A DNA stretch of 64,000 bases from Gerris lacustris (taxonomy: Eukaryota > Arthropoda > Insecta > Hemiptera > Gerridae): NCBI GenBank assembly GCA_951217055.1, contig OX578277.1, positions 116,557,904 through 116,621,903 of the forward strand. The letters run 5' to 3'. The translations under genes were made by a program, and so were the position numbers. Positions 20,996-31,800 of this stretch are shown one piece after another (the stretch's first letter is position 1; each line of letters starts with the position of its first letter). Below the pieces are notes generated by a model. It worked only from the letters and a program-made list of their open reading frames with translations. It was not told where the DNA came from and made no database searches.

Positions 20996-21556
20996 AACAA
21001 GGCAGCCGACCAGTACACACTAAATTAAAAACACAGGTTTTATAAAGACTATTAGTGGAAAGTTATCATTGAGATAGTGGAAAGACCGAAACGATTGTCT
21101 GATTGCTACTTTAATGTAAGTATATTGTGAAAATAAATAATTAGTTGTATCGGCCGAGATTTTGTGGTAGCACTTCATAATTATGACTAGAGAGGTTGGT
21201 AAAGTAACACAACAATATTAAAAACCAAAATAAATTATGGTGACAATATTGTGGTTAGACAATTAGAGATAATTTTAAATTAAACCACCAGTGTGGTTTG
21301 AATTTAAATGAGTACTAACTAAAATTATGTTTGATTACCTCAAAATATCGGTCAATGCAACCTATGTTTTAGTCCACCAATATCTGAATACTTATGTTTT
21401 TATTTATTTATTAATTGTATGGAGAATATACTTAGCAAATAAAGTGATTACTTAAAAAATGTTGTTTTAATTTTTCATCTCCTAGAGTTACATTTGAATC
21501 CCTCTGAGTGAAACTGACTGTTTGGCACAACAGTCGGTAGAGCCCTGCCAAAGTGT

Positions 21557-21608
21557 ATGTACATATGTAGTTATGTTATGTATGTGCTTACATAACATAA
21601 CTACATAA
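21557..21608. repeat. Palindrome
   Basis: TATGTAGTTATGTTATGTA is followed after a few bases by TACATAACATAACTACATA, an essentially perfect inverted repeat that could extrude as a cruciform. Confidence 0.75.
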
Positions 21609-22080
21609 TGTAATGTATGACAGGGGGTTAGAGTGTTGCTTCCTCAGGGGTATAAACCTTACTTTTGACATTCACAACCAGTTAGTGAGGGCTTTAAATA
21701 AGCAGCGACCCTCCTATTTACACGGAGATGCTGTATTATATTACAGAGATGGAGTAATTAAAATGTACACACACTCTAAACCTAGTGGTTGTGGAGGTCA
21801 ATGGTGATGGATAACAAATCGGAGATTTGTTATTTACTATTTTAAACAACCTATAAAAAACAAGTCGAATGAGAAACATTTAGATTAAAATTCCCAGAGT
21901 TGTTAGTGGTTTTTTTTTTTTTAGATAAATAAAAATGTAGTATGATCCCATGCATTTGAACTCAGGATCTTTTATTAAACAAACACACTAGAGAAAGTTA
22001 GTTTTAATGTCATAAATATTGACTTTCTAAATGTGTATGAATATTGAAAGCTTGGATTGGGGACTAGTTATCGATTACGG

Positions 22081-22290
22081 CAGTGAAAAATCATTGTCCT
22101 GTGTAGCTTAGTTGGTAAGAGCATCTGTACTGGAAATACAGGAGACCCGTGGTTCAAATCCCGGCGCTGGAGTGTATTTTTCACTGTCTGTTTCCCGTAG
22201 TTAATAATAATTATAATTTGATTTAAATTAAAAATTAAACTTTCCGTAGTATGGAAACTACCAAAAACTTAAAAATTGAATTCTGAACAT
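22081..22290 (+). repeat. tRNA-derived SINE-like cassette with flanking inverted repeat
   Basis: 22097-22172 resembles a tRNA: A box TAGCTTAGTTGG, D-arm GCTT/GAGC, a perfect 5-bp anticodon stem CTGTA/TACAG with loop CTGGAAA (anticodon position GGA), B box GGTTCAAATCC, and partial acceptor pairing. One extra base before the anticodon stem and mismatches in the acceptor stem argue for a SINE rather than a tRNA gene. CAGTGAAAAAT (22081-22091) and ATTTTTCACTG (22176-22186) bracket it as an inverted pair. The following 100 bp recur inverted at 27247-27345. Confidence 0.6.
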
Positions 22291-22920
22291 TTTAGTAAAA
22301 GAAAGCTAAGAAAATTTAAATAAAAATAATGAAACCGATACTAAAAAAACTAGAATTCAAGTGAAAATGACAAAATTCAGTAACTTTCCAACATACTGGT
22401 ATAAACCACCAAAATATAATCTCATAATCAGACAGGTTAGAAATGATTTAATATTCTATGTTAAAAAATAAATAAATGTTATTTTATTACAATTAAAATA
22501 TATTTGATTGTATAGAATAATCATAGGCTGGGTTGAAATACGGCAAAATTGAGCCTTTTAATTCCTTGATAGACTCAACGACACTAAAACTAATAAAACC
22601 TTTGGATCAGTATATTTCATCAATAACTTGAGTATTTTAATTTGATTTAAACAAACTATTAAAGAACAAATTCGTTCATTAATGGTTAGGTAATAGTACT
22701 TACAAAATAATGTAAAAGGTCCTCATGAAACATTTTTCACTATTATTAAGGCTCTAGTGGATGCACGAATTTGTTATCTAGACTGCTGAGCTAGATTTAC
22801 TCAGCTTTAATCTCACAATTACAAATTATTGTCTTAACAATAACAATTAGAATATTAATAAGGACTAAAATTACAAGATAAAAATAATTTTTAAAATTTT
22901 CTGTCATAAATCATAAATTA
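22291..22920. other. Intergenic, no gene seen
   Basis: AT-rich sequence without a supported exon or element boundary. Confidence 0.4.
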
Positions 22921-23165
22921 TAGAAACCCGTCAAAATGAAGATCGTAAATATGGAACATGTCAAAACAAATAAAATAACTTGCGGATTTTTTTCCACACT
23001 AACTTTCCATACAGCAAAATTTGCTGACAACAAATTAAATTCTGCTGAAAGATGGCTAAAAGTATTAAAATAAAGCATTGTCACCGTGTTCTGAGCTATT
23101 ATAAAAGTTTCAAAAGTCTAGCTATCAGACTGCTAATGTTTTAGTAAAACAAATGTTACCTAAAT
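22921..23165 (+). repeat. Dispersed repeat family P, uninterrupted copy
   Basis: Shares ACCCGTCAAAATGAAGATCG and TTGTCACCGTGTTCTGAGCT, in the same order, with 57142-58045. There the two parts are separated by foldback element K. This copy gives the unoccupied target site for that insertion. Confidence 0.7.
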
Positions 23166-23552
23166 AGCGAGTGGGAGACTAAAAGGTAAGGCATGCTGTA
23201 GTGCAGGAGACATCTGAAGAATTCACGGAGCCAGTTTGATTCTTCTCTTAGCCATCCTGGAGCTTAAAGTCGGTACAAAAAACTCAAGCTCTAAAATTCT
23301 CAAGTTGGTGAGTACTTCACATCTTTCAATTAATAAATTTGAATACTTTTATCAAATTTAAACAAATCCTTTTCCATTCAAGTAATGTTTAAATAGATGT
23401 TTCATCGTGTTCATAATAACTCAACGCTTCTCCAGCAACATAATTTGACAATTGAAGAAAGAATTAATTGAAGCTTTAAAAGTCAACTTCAGAGCTACTA
23501 GTAGTAATATTAAGTGCCAATAGCGTTATCTTCAGTGCCATCATGGTAGAGT

Positions 23553-23578
23553 CCCCCCCCCCCCCCCCCCCCCCCCCC
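23553..23578. repeat. Run of 26 cytosines
   Basis: An uninterrupted poly(C) tract in AT-rich DNA. Its complement could form a G-quadruplex, and its exact length is likely to vary or be mis-sequenced. Confidence 0.9.
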
Positions 23579-24071
23579 GGGATCTCTGAGTAAATCAAGG
23601 AGGCAAGTAAACAAAAGGAAACTAGTCAATTGAAAATGTCCAGTGTTGTAAATACGAATCTAATAATATAAGATGTTTTCCCAAGAAAAATCTAGTTTCC
23701 GAGATATTGATGAAAATAAAGCTGATTTTGTTGAAAATGGAAAAGAAAAAGTAAACAACCACCTGTTGAATGCATTCTAAATAACATAATAGCAACTATG
23801 TATCATTGAAGTGAGATTAATCCGATAAATATTTAATATTAAGCAAATTAATAGTTAATCAAGATGAGTTTATAGTTAATAGGATGATTAGAGTAGAGGG
23901 TAGTGCCGGGTGGGACTCTCACTTCACTTCTTCTATAGTAACCCTGCTAAAGGTTGGTTCACAGTCACAGCTAACAAATAGACACGTGTATCCGTCTGTA
24001 TAGATAACAATATATTCTGGGATCTGGGGCCGAGATTATATGATAAAGTTAGTCTAAGATGTATCAGAACA

Positions 24072-24690
24072 ATTTTGCTTCCAAGCTTACCGAAGGTAAC
24101 GGAAGCTATGTGATCGTTCTGAAGAACGAAAAATTTTTAGGTCTCTGATTCCAAAAATTTCCAAGACAGAAATCTGTTTCAGACTTTTTGGTTCCGTGTC
24201 TTTCTGTTGGTCTGTCTGTCTGTCTGTCGTTCAATTTGTGCGATCCACCATATCTTAAAAACTACACGTCCAATTTTAATTAAATTTGGGTGGTAGATCA
24301 TAATTAGCACATTGTTAGTCCCATATAAGTTTCAACCTTTTGCGCTTATTTGTTTCTCTTCTAGATGCGCACAAACATACATTTATTTACTCCTATAATT
24401 TCAAAAGTACTTATCAGACTTCAATGAAACTTTTATAGTTTATTGAAAGTATCCCGCAGATAGCTCTAGATTAATTTAAACCGTCTGGGCTCTTTAACTT
24501 TTGCTAAATTGATACTTTAATTCGTGTAAAAAATTAAAACAATTTGGACAGATAAAAAACCAAGGGAAACAACTAAACCAATTAGACAATAATGGCTTGT
24601 AAAAGCATAAAATCAATAAAGTACGTGAATAGGATGCGAGGAAGCTATGTGCCATACCAATTGGCAGTCTATTTTATTTAAATTTAAGTA
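24072..24690 (-). repeat. Family G repeat, near-complete inverted copy
   Basis: Left boundary TTGCTTCCAAGCTTACCGAA and right boundary GCTATGTGCCATACCAATTG correspond to the two ends of the plus-strand copy at 43843-44369. About 620 bp, including a CTGT microsatellite at 24208-24228. Both ends carry GGAAGCTATGTG, so the family has imperfect terminal inverted repeats. Confidence 0.7.
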
Positions 24691-25685
24691 ACCTCAAAAG
24701 ACACGTCCCAGCAAATATCTGATGCCAATTATAAAAATTACATTAAATTAATGTAAAATAACTAATGTTGTAAAGAAAGGCAATAAAGAGGCTTTATTAT
24801 TATAATTACTATTTTTTGTACACTGATGATGACGATGACTGTACAGGAAACCAGTCTGTATTTTCTTTATGGTTTATGACAACATACTGATTAATGGAAC
24901 AAGTAATATTGTTTGTTTTGTACTACCCTTTCCTAGTAGAGACTTCAGTATAATAAAAATAAACCACATTTTTTATGGAACAACCAGCAGTGTAATAAAG
25001 AGGTCCTACTGCATTTATATATATAAAAAAATACACTGAGTTAATAGCATACAAAAATATCCTTATACAATAACAATTAATTTATAAAAAAACTTGTTAA
25101 CATATTTGTCATATTTGCAATATTTTATATACATCTACATAACTAAAAATCTGTATCACAGAGGCAAATTATTGTGACCTTTTTTTTAAAATTGACTTTT
25201 TAGGTCTGCACTGCATTACCACTGACAAGATAACTGTGGTAAAGTAATGTAACTCCTTTGATAGCAATTAAAGAGATGAACAATGTAAACATTTTGAATA
25301 TTTTGAACAAAATTTACCTCTGCAGGTACAAAATATAATCCTTCATTACACATTTATAAAATTCAGCCGAAGTTCCGAATTGAAGGAGAAATTATGTTGA
25401 AATAATCAGTTCAACATAAAGCTAAACTCTGTTGATACGACACGGGCCCGTGTAGAAATAAATTAACAGTACGCCCAGGTACAGCCAACCTGAACCGTTC
25501 TTCTCACAGCAAACTATGGGATGTGGTGCAACAGGTGGCAAACCTGGTGATAGGAAAAGTAACTCCTACCTGATTTGTACAATAATCCACGATTGAATTA
25601 AAATATTTATAACGTGTTTTACCGTACTCCATCTGTAATATTTCACAAATAGTTTAAGATTTGTGTGCGACGATATAACGAAGGT
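24691..25685. other. Downstream flank of the transporter gene
   Basis: Probable 3'UTR and flank of the minus-strand transporter gene, followed by AT-rich DNA. A perfect AATAAA on the minus strand lies at 24793-24798, about 890 bases past the stop codon. Nothing else is supported. Confidence 0.4.
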
Positions 25686-25886
25686 TCAGAGGACCATGAC
25701 TGCTTGCTTGGTGTTGTGCACGGTGATATTCTGTGAGATTGCGCCGTAACCTGATTTCTCCGAGAACTGTGCTTTGACCACTTCATCGTCCGACGTGGCC
25801 GATTCACAGCCGCTGATTATTCGAATCCTTTGAAGTGGAAACTTGACTCTTTCTTCCCGACAAATGAATGTCACCAACAGTACAAA
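25686..25886 (-). CDS. Transporter exon 10 (last helix end, C-terminal tail)
   Basis: Acceptor TTTAG before 25886. Encodes the end of the last helix (FVLLVTFICREER) and a hydrophilic cytosolic tail with an acidic patch (SATSDDEVV), ending in TGA at 25688-25686. Confidence 0.85.
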   Translation of the reverse strand, partial: FVLLVTFICREERVKFPLQRIRIISGCESATSDDEVVKAQFSEKSGYGAISQNITVHNTKQAVMVL

Positions 25887-28800
25887 CTAAACAAAACAGA
25901 GAAATATAAATTAATACATTGTCTTATGTAACCGTCACAAAAAAACTAGGAGAGAACCAAACATTAGATTGGGGACAATTAATAATAATAAAAAAATAAG
26001 GAATAATAATAATCTTTTTTTAACCAATAAATTAAATACAATATGAACATTTTTAACAATTAGATTGGTCAGTGGACCGTCAGGAGTAAAAAATAAGTAA
26101 GTAATCAAAATAGTAAATGTAAATTGAATTGAGGATACCAAGGATCAGTCAAAAGTAGAAATCAAAACTGTGGATTTATCAAACATCCTTGTCAAAGAAA
26201 CATCCCTGTCTAAGAACCACCCACATCTAAGAACTACCGGCCCTTCTTTAGATGGTTACTCCCCTTATAAACCAAACAGAGGGGAGTAACAATCTAAAAG
26301 AGGTGTATGAAATGTTCTTCTTTAGATTGTTACTTCCCTTATAAAAACAGAATTGTGATATTCCTTTGTCCCAAAGTACATTGGACTAAACAACCCTTTG
26401 TCTTTATATTTATTTTATCAAAGTAATTTATATTTTTAAAAAAAACAGGGGGAGTAACAATCTAAAGAAGTACCGCACTACCCACATCTAAGAACTACCC
26501 ATGTCTAAGGAACTATCCTTGTCTAAGAACCATTTTAACTACCACCAACTTCATAAGAACCACTACCAACTTTTACATTTAATTTTGACTGATCCTTGTC
26601 ACCCTCAATACTTCTATTTTATAATGATAATGTTTGTTGTCATAACATATTGGCTAGTGCAGGAACCTGGCTAGATACACAGTCTTATAAGGTTCTGATG
26701 CCCTGTTAGTTCTGAAGTGTTGAGCCATCAAGGGAACAAGTGTTGAAGATTCATTTATTTCATTGACTTTATTTTATCTCACCGGGGATATTTCCAGGCC
26801 TCATAAGTGATGATTTTATTGTAGCTTCAAAAAGCTTAGCAAAAACTCAACACTTGCTTATTATAATGGTGCATAGGCTAAATCAATGACCCTTATAATT
26901 CCCTGTGTTTCACTATTTATCTGTCGTTAACACACCTTTTCTCTTAGGCTGTCTGCACACAGGGCGATATGGAAGCCATATTTATAGTATTGAGTTCACC
27001 CCTTCAATAAAAACTATGCTGGATATTCGTTGATGCCAAATTTCTTGCATTCAACAGAATGCCGAAGGGGACAAATCGCATACTTGGAAGAAGAGTGTCA
27101 CAACTCAAAAAACATAACTTTTCAGGAGAGTACTTTAAAGTTTTTAAAAAGTTTACACATGTCAAACTTTATTATTTATTTAAATAATCTTAAACTTTTT
27201 TATTTTATTTTAATAATTATAGTTTTAACTTTCATTATCTATTAAGATTTCATACAATTTTTAATTCAATTTTAAGTTTTTGGTAGTTTTCATACTACGG
27301 AAAGTTTAAATTTTAATTTAAATCAAATTATAATTATTATTATACGGGAGACCCGGGTTCAAATCCCGGCACGGGAGTGTATTTTTCACTGTCTGTTTCC
27401 TGTGTATGTGTTCCGTGTACTGAGGGGCCAGAAAAAAAGAGAAAGCAAAAACACGCGTTACTAAGCACAAAAACAAAGGAAACGAGAAAGACTCACCCCA
27501 TACAACCCTTGGACTAGTACAAACATGACCACCCCTCCTCCAAACCGATATCATATGGCAGAGGCTCCCCCACTCCTTTTTTGGAGAGAGGCTTTTTTTC
27601 TGTCCATGACGCACCGTAGGCGTCATGCAGTTTCTCTAAAGAGACAATATGTGACGCACATGGTGTGTCCTACCGCAGTCAAAGGGTTAACTTACAGGAA
27701 ATATTGTTTCAACAGCAAAAGTGTCACTCTTTCACTATCATCGCACTACCTTTCTCATTGACAACTTGACGACAACTAAGTTATGTCTCTGTTCCGCCAA
27801 CTTAATCTTGATATCACTGATAACCATAATGACACTACTGCTATCTAGTGGAAAACTATTAAAATAACGGCTTAGGACGTTATTCTACCAACAAGAGGTC
27901 GCTTTTTTACACCCATTTTCAAAATAATTGAATTTTTTGAGTTGTGTCACTCTTCTTCCAAGTGTGCGAAATACTTTAGTTGTTAAAATTATAATCCCCT
28001 GCTAACCATCATCAAAACACAAACATGAAGAAGTGCATCGTGCTAAAGAAACAATTTTGATTAAATTAAGGTAATCATTATAGTTAGTTTCGCAACACAT
28101 TTTTATTTTTCTAACAGGATAAAAATACTCTGCCAATTAGTGTGGCACATAGCTTCCTCAAGTTCTATTTTGTAAACTTTAATGATTTTATACTATTAAA
28201 TCTTATTATTGTCAAATTTATTTAATTTTCCCCCATTTTTTACGCTGTTAAAATTGTTTTGATTTTATTACATTAATTAAAGTATCAATTTAGCAAAATT
28301 TAGGAATGCAGATGGTTGAAATTAATCTGGGGCTATCTGCGGGCTACTTTCAACAAACCATCCAAATGTCATAAAAATTAGATAAGTGTTTTAACCCTAG
28401 AATACTACCGTTTAATATTAATATGTTGTTACTACCGATACGTCACTGTGACTATCATTGGATCTTATTTAAATTAAACTATTTTTTTGGTCAAAATATA
28501 GTAAGTTACTTAAAAATGCATTATTAGTTTGGTTTATAATAAATAAATAGGCGATTCATGAATATTTCTTTTAAAAAATTAGGTACATTTCTGTATTAAT
28601 AAGAAGAGGAACACAATTTTCTATCAGGTAACATCTATTCACAGTAATGTTTTCGTCTGTTGCAGTCGAATTTCTTACAACTAAGCGTTAAAAAAATTAT
28701 TATTATAAAAAATATTAAACAGGGTAGGCATACAGGGACGTTGGGAACCATTGGACGTAGTGGGGGCGACTGGCAACCATTTTTATCAATTTAATACATC

Positions 28801-31800
28801 ACTTTGACGCATAGGTAGTGTTCTAGGGCAGTGGTTCTTAACCGGGGGGCCGCGACCCCCCAGGGGGCCTCGAAAGGTAGTTAGGTACTAGGTATATTTT
28901 ATTTGGAGATTTTAAGGGGGCCGTGGTTGCTAAAAGGTTAAGAACCACTGTTCTAGGGTTAAATGATATAGGTGAAAATAAATGTATGTATGTGCGCATG
29001 TTGAAGAGAAACAAATAGAGGAAGAAGGATAAAACTTATGTTGGGACCAAAAATGGGCTAATTATGACCTGCCATCCAAATTCAATAATATTAGATAAGT
29101 AATTTTTAAGATATGTTGGTTTGCTAAAATTAACCTACATATCAATTGATAGACATGGAACCAAAAATGTTCCCTGAGTCTAAGCGGATTTTTGTCATGG
29201 AATTTTTGAAATCGGAGACCCTAAAAATTTTTTTTCTTTGGAACAATCACATAGCATCTGTTACCTTCCGTAAGTTTGGAAACAAAATCAAAACAATTGT
29301 GACAGATTTAAAAATCAGGGGAAAATCAAATAAATTTGACAAAAATAGGTTTTAAAAGCATAAAATCAGTAAATTATACGAAATAGAAGGCGAGGAAGGT
29401 AGATAAAGGTTCCACACTAATTGGAAAACTATTTATTTTTTTTTAATTAAGGTAGTTTGTGACAGATCAAGATTAATAAGAAGGTAGGGTTAGCGAGATG
29501 CTGTCAAATAAAACAAAGTTTAAGGTTGATGCTAACGTTTCGCTAAATTTATTAGCATCATCAGAGCAAAAAGACAAAGTATAACATAAAAAGTATATAG
29601 ATGTTGACTCTCAGACAAGTAAACTTAAAGACCCTATTCCTACAAATATGAAAACCGATATTATTTACAAAATAGACTGTTCTGATTGCAATTTGTCATA
29701 TGTCGGACAGACCTCCCAATGTCTTCATAAAAGAATTTACCAACATAAATATAGTCTGAAACCTAATTGTCCTAATCCTACAGCTTTAACGAATCATTAC
29801 TCCACTACTCGACACAATTTTGACTTTGAAAGTATACAAATTTGCGCTCAAGAGTCCAATAAGTTTAAAAGAAATATCCTGGAAATGTACTATATTTCCA
29901 AAACTCCCAATACCATTAATTTCAGAACTGACACAAACAATCTTACTAATAGCTACACAAATTTAATAAATAATTTCTAGTCCTATTTATAAGTGTTTTT
30001 TTTTTTTTTTTTTTTTAGTATATTTTTTCATTAAACATGTTTTATCTTTTCTATAGTTTTCATATAAGCTCATTTATCCACCATTGTATTTCTAGGTAAA
30101 GTTTTTATGTTTTTTATGTTTTTGCTCTGATGATGCTAATAAATTTAGCGAAACGTTAGCATAAACCTTAAACTGTGTTTTATTTGACAGCATCTCGCTA
30201 ACCCTACATTCTTATTATTTTTTTTTTTTTAAATCAAGGATATTCTTTAGCCCAAAAACCATGTTTTTCTTTTGTCACATAGTCTGTATGACAAAAATGC
30301 AACCCCTCCAAAAAATATTAAAAATTATCTTGGCAACAGTGAGAGCTAGAGGCTTCAGAGTAGTTTCATCTCACATTATTATTGAGAGTCGACTGATTTA
30401 TATAGTTTTAGTGTTACATAAAAAGCCAAATGCAACACTGCTAAAATTTCCAATAATGGAGTTTTTGCTACAGTGCAATTTAATATTGTGGGATGAATCA
30501 GTCTGTCACCTCTGTTTTACAGCACTTAGAGATCCAACAGTCACATAAAAGACCTCATAGCCTATAATATAATAGTTAACATAGCCTATCTTGCATTTTG
30601 ACTTCCAAGGGGGAAAAATAAAGTTTGCACCTACCAAGACAAAATATGTAATAGGAAAGACTAAAGAAAGTACTAAGATGACTCACAAGCACAGTGTGTA
30701 CTGCTATAGGGAAGAGAGTCGCTACACTGAAGCCAACGTAGTCAAACAAGACTCCGGCGAGGGAAGGACCTACGAACGCTCCGAAAGCAAACGATGACGA
30801 CCACAGACCTGATATCAAACCGTGGGTACTCAGGTCATCAGGGAAACCTCGTTCTCTAAACAGACATATAACAATACATAAACAAACAAATATTAATAGA
30901 TTAGCACACAATATTACATAGAAACACCTGACTTGTTATCATATAAATTGTAAATTTCTTGGGATTCTTAGTGACTGTTTGATATTTTGAGTAATGTCAA
31001 TTATAATATACATTTCCGAGTAGTATATTTTAAATAAAGTATGGCCATCTTTAAATTTAGAATTTTTGAACTTTTTCTTTAGAAATTGGGTCAATTTGAT
31101 AGTTTTACCTTGAAAAATTATAAAAGCAGTAAAACAAGCTAATTTTGATTTACAATGTGATAGGTAAATAAAATTAATGTGTGAGATAAAAAAAAAAAAA
31201 CATTGGTAGAGTAGAATTCTACTTAGCTGCTAAGCTGCTGTAAACCATATAGATAGTAAATGGTTGAGTATACCAGATAAACGTTTGTAGAGTAAAAGGG
31301 ATAGTGCAGTGAGAGGTCTACTTTTCTTCGGATGGTAGAGTAGACCTCCCAATACATGTCCCCTTCTATTATTGAATAGGAATGATTTAGATTTAGATGA
31401 AATGTGTCCATTAAGTTTTCTCCTGAAAACATTAGGGTACGTCAAAAAAGCAACCTAAAAACTATGACAATTTAGCAACTCCTTCATATTATAATATACA
31501 TTTTCTAAAAATAATTTTTTTACACTTCTTTTGAAATCTAAAAAAGGTAATACTCTGATATTTATACTTAGCTTATTGTACATTTTAAAACCTAAAACCA
31601 ACTGACCCACTCCAGAATAGCCAAACGATGATGTTGTATGGTTAGTTTGTCTTTGCTTTTTGTATTATAATTATGTTTATTGCTATTTACATTATAGTTA
31701 TTTACATTTAGTTTTATATAAAATACGGTGTTATATAAAAATGTGAAATGGAATGTGAATGTAAATGTGTCCTACATTGCACTGTTCTTTTTAGTTTTTT

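Larger units (their letters stand above)
19550..22080. other. Intergenic region with simple and degenerate tandem repeats
   Basis: No gene is supported. Contents: a pogo/Tigger-like fragment (20126-20482), a GT dinucleotide run near 20306-20324, a degenerate tandem array (20750-20995), and a 50-bp palindrome (21557-21608). The open frame at 21613-21807 has no recognisable domain. Confidence 0.45.
28126..29292 (+). repeat. Family G repeat interrupted by a piggyBac-like MITE
   Basis: Starts CTGCCAATTAGTGTGGCACA and ends TTACCTTCCGTAAGTTTGGA, the two ends of family G. Removing the insert at 28391-28958 rejoins TCATAAAAATTAGATAAGTG with the family word AAATGTATGTATGTGCGCAT nearby. Confidence 0.65.
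29477..30213 (+). mobile_element. Penelope-like element with hammerhead-bearing inverted arms
   Basis: Arms at about 29477-29575 and 30115-30213 are inverted copies (AGGGTTAGCGAGATGCTGTC / GACAGCATCTCGCTAACCCT). Between them is an intact GIY-YIG frame (29648-29980), followed by a T-rich 3' tail. The reverse transcriptase is absent, so the copy is 5'-truncated and probably immobile. Each arm carries a hammerhead-like core (29531-29567 and 30124-30160). Confidence 0.8.

Noticed and set aside
22097..22172. Functional tRNA-Ser(GGA)
   Set aside because: A and B boxes are present, but there is an extra base before the anticodon stem, mismatches in the acceptor and T stems, no long variable arm expected of tRNA-Ser, and a second half-copy elsewhere; SINE-derived is more likely.
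23553..23600. CRISPR, origin or attachment-site features
   Set aside because: Eukaryotic multi-exon genes and transposons dominate. No direct-repeat/spacer array or bacterial signal was seen anywhere in the window.
27318..27626. 102-codon minus-strand frame with DLNPGLPYNN
   Set aside because: It runs through the SINE-like cassette and adjacent repeats. The 'RDLNPGLP' word is the familiar translation of a tRNA B-box region (GGTTCAAATCCCGG), not a protein motif.
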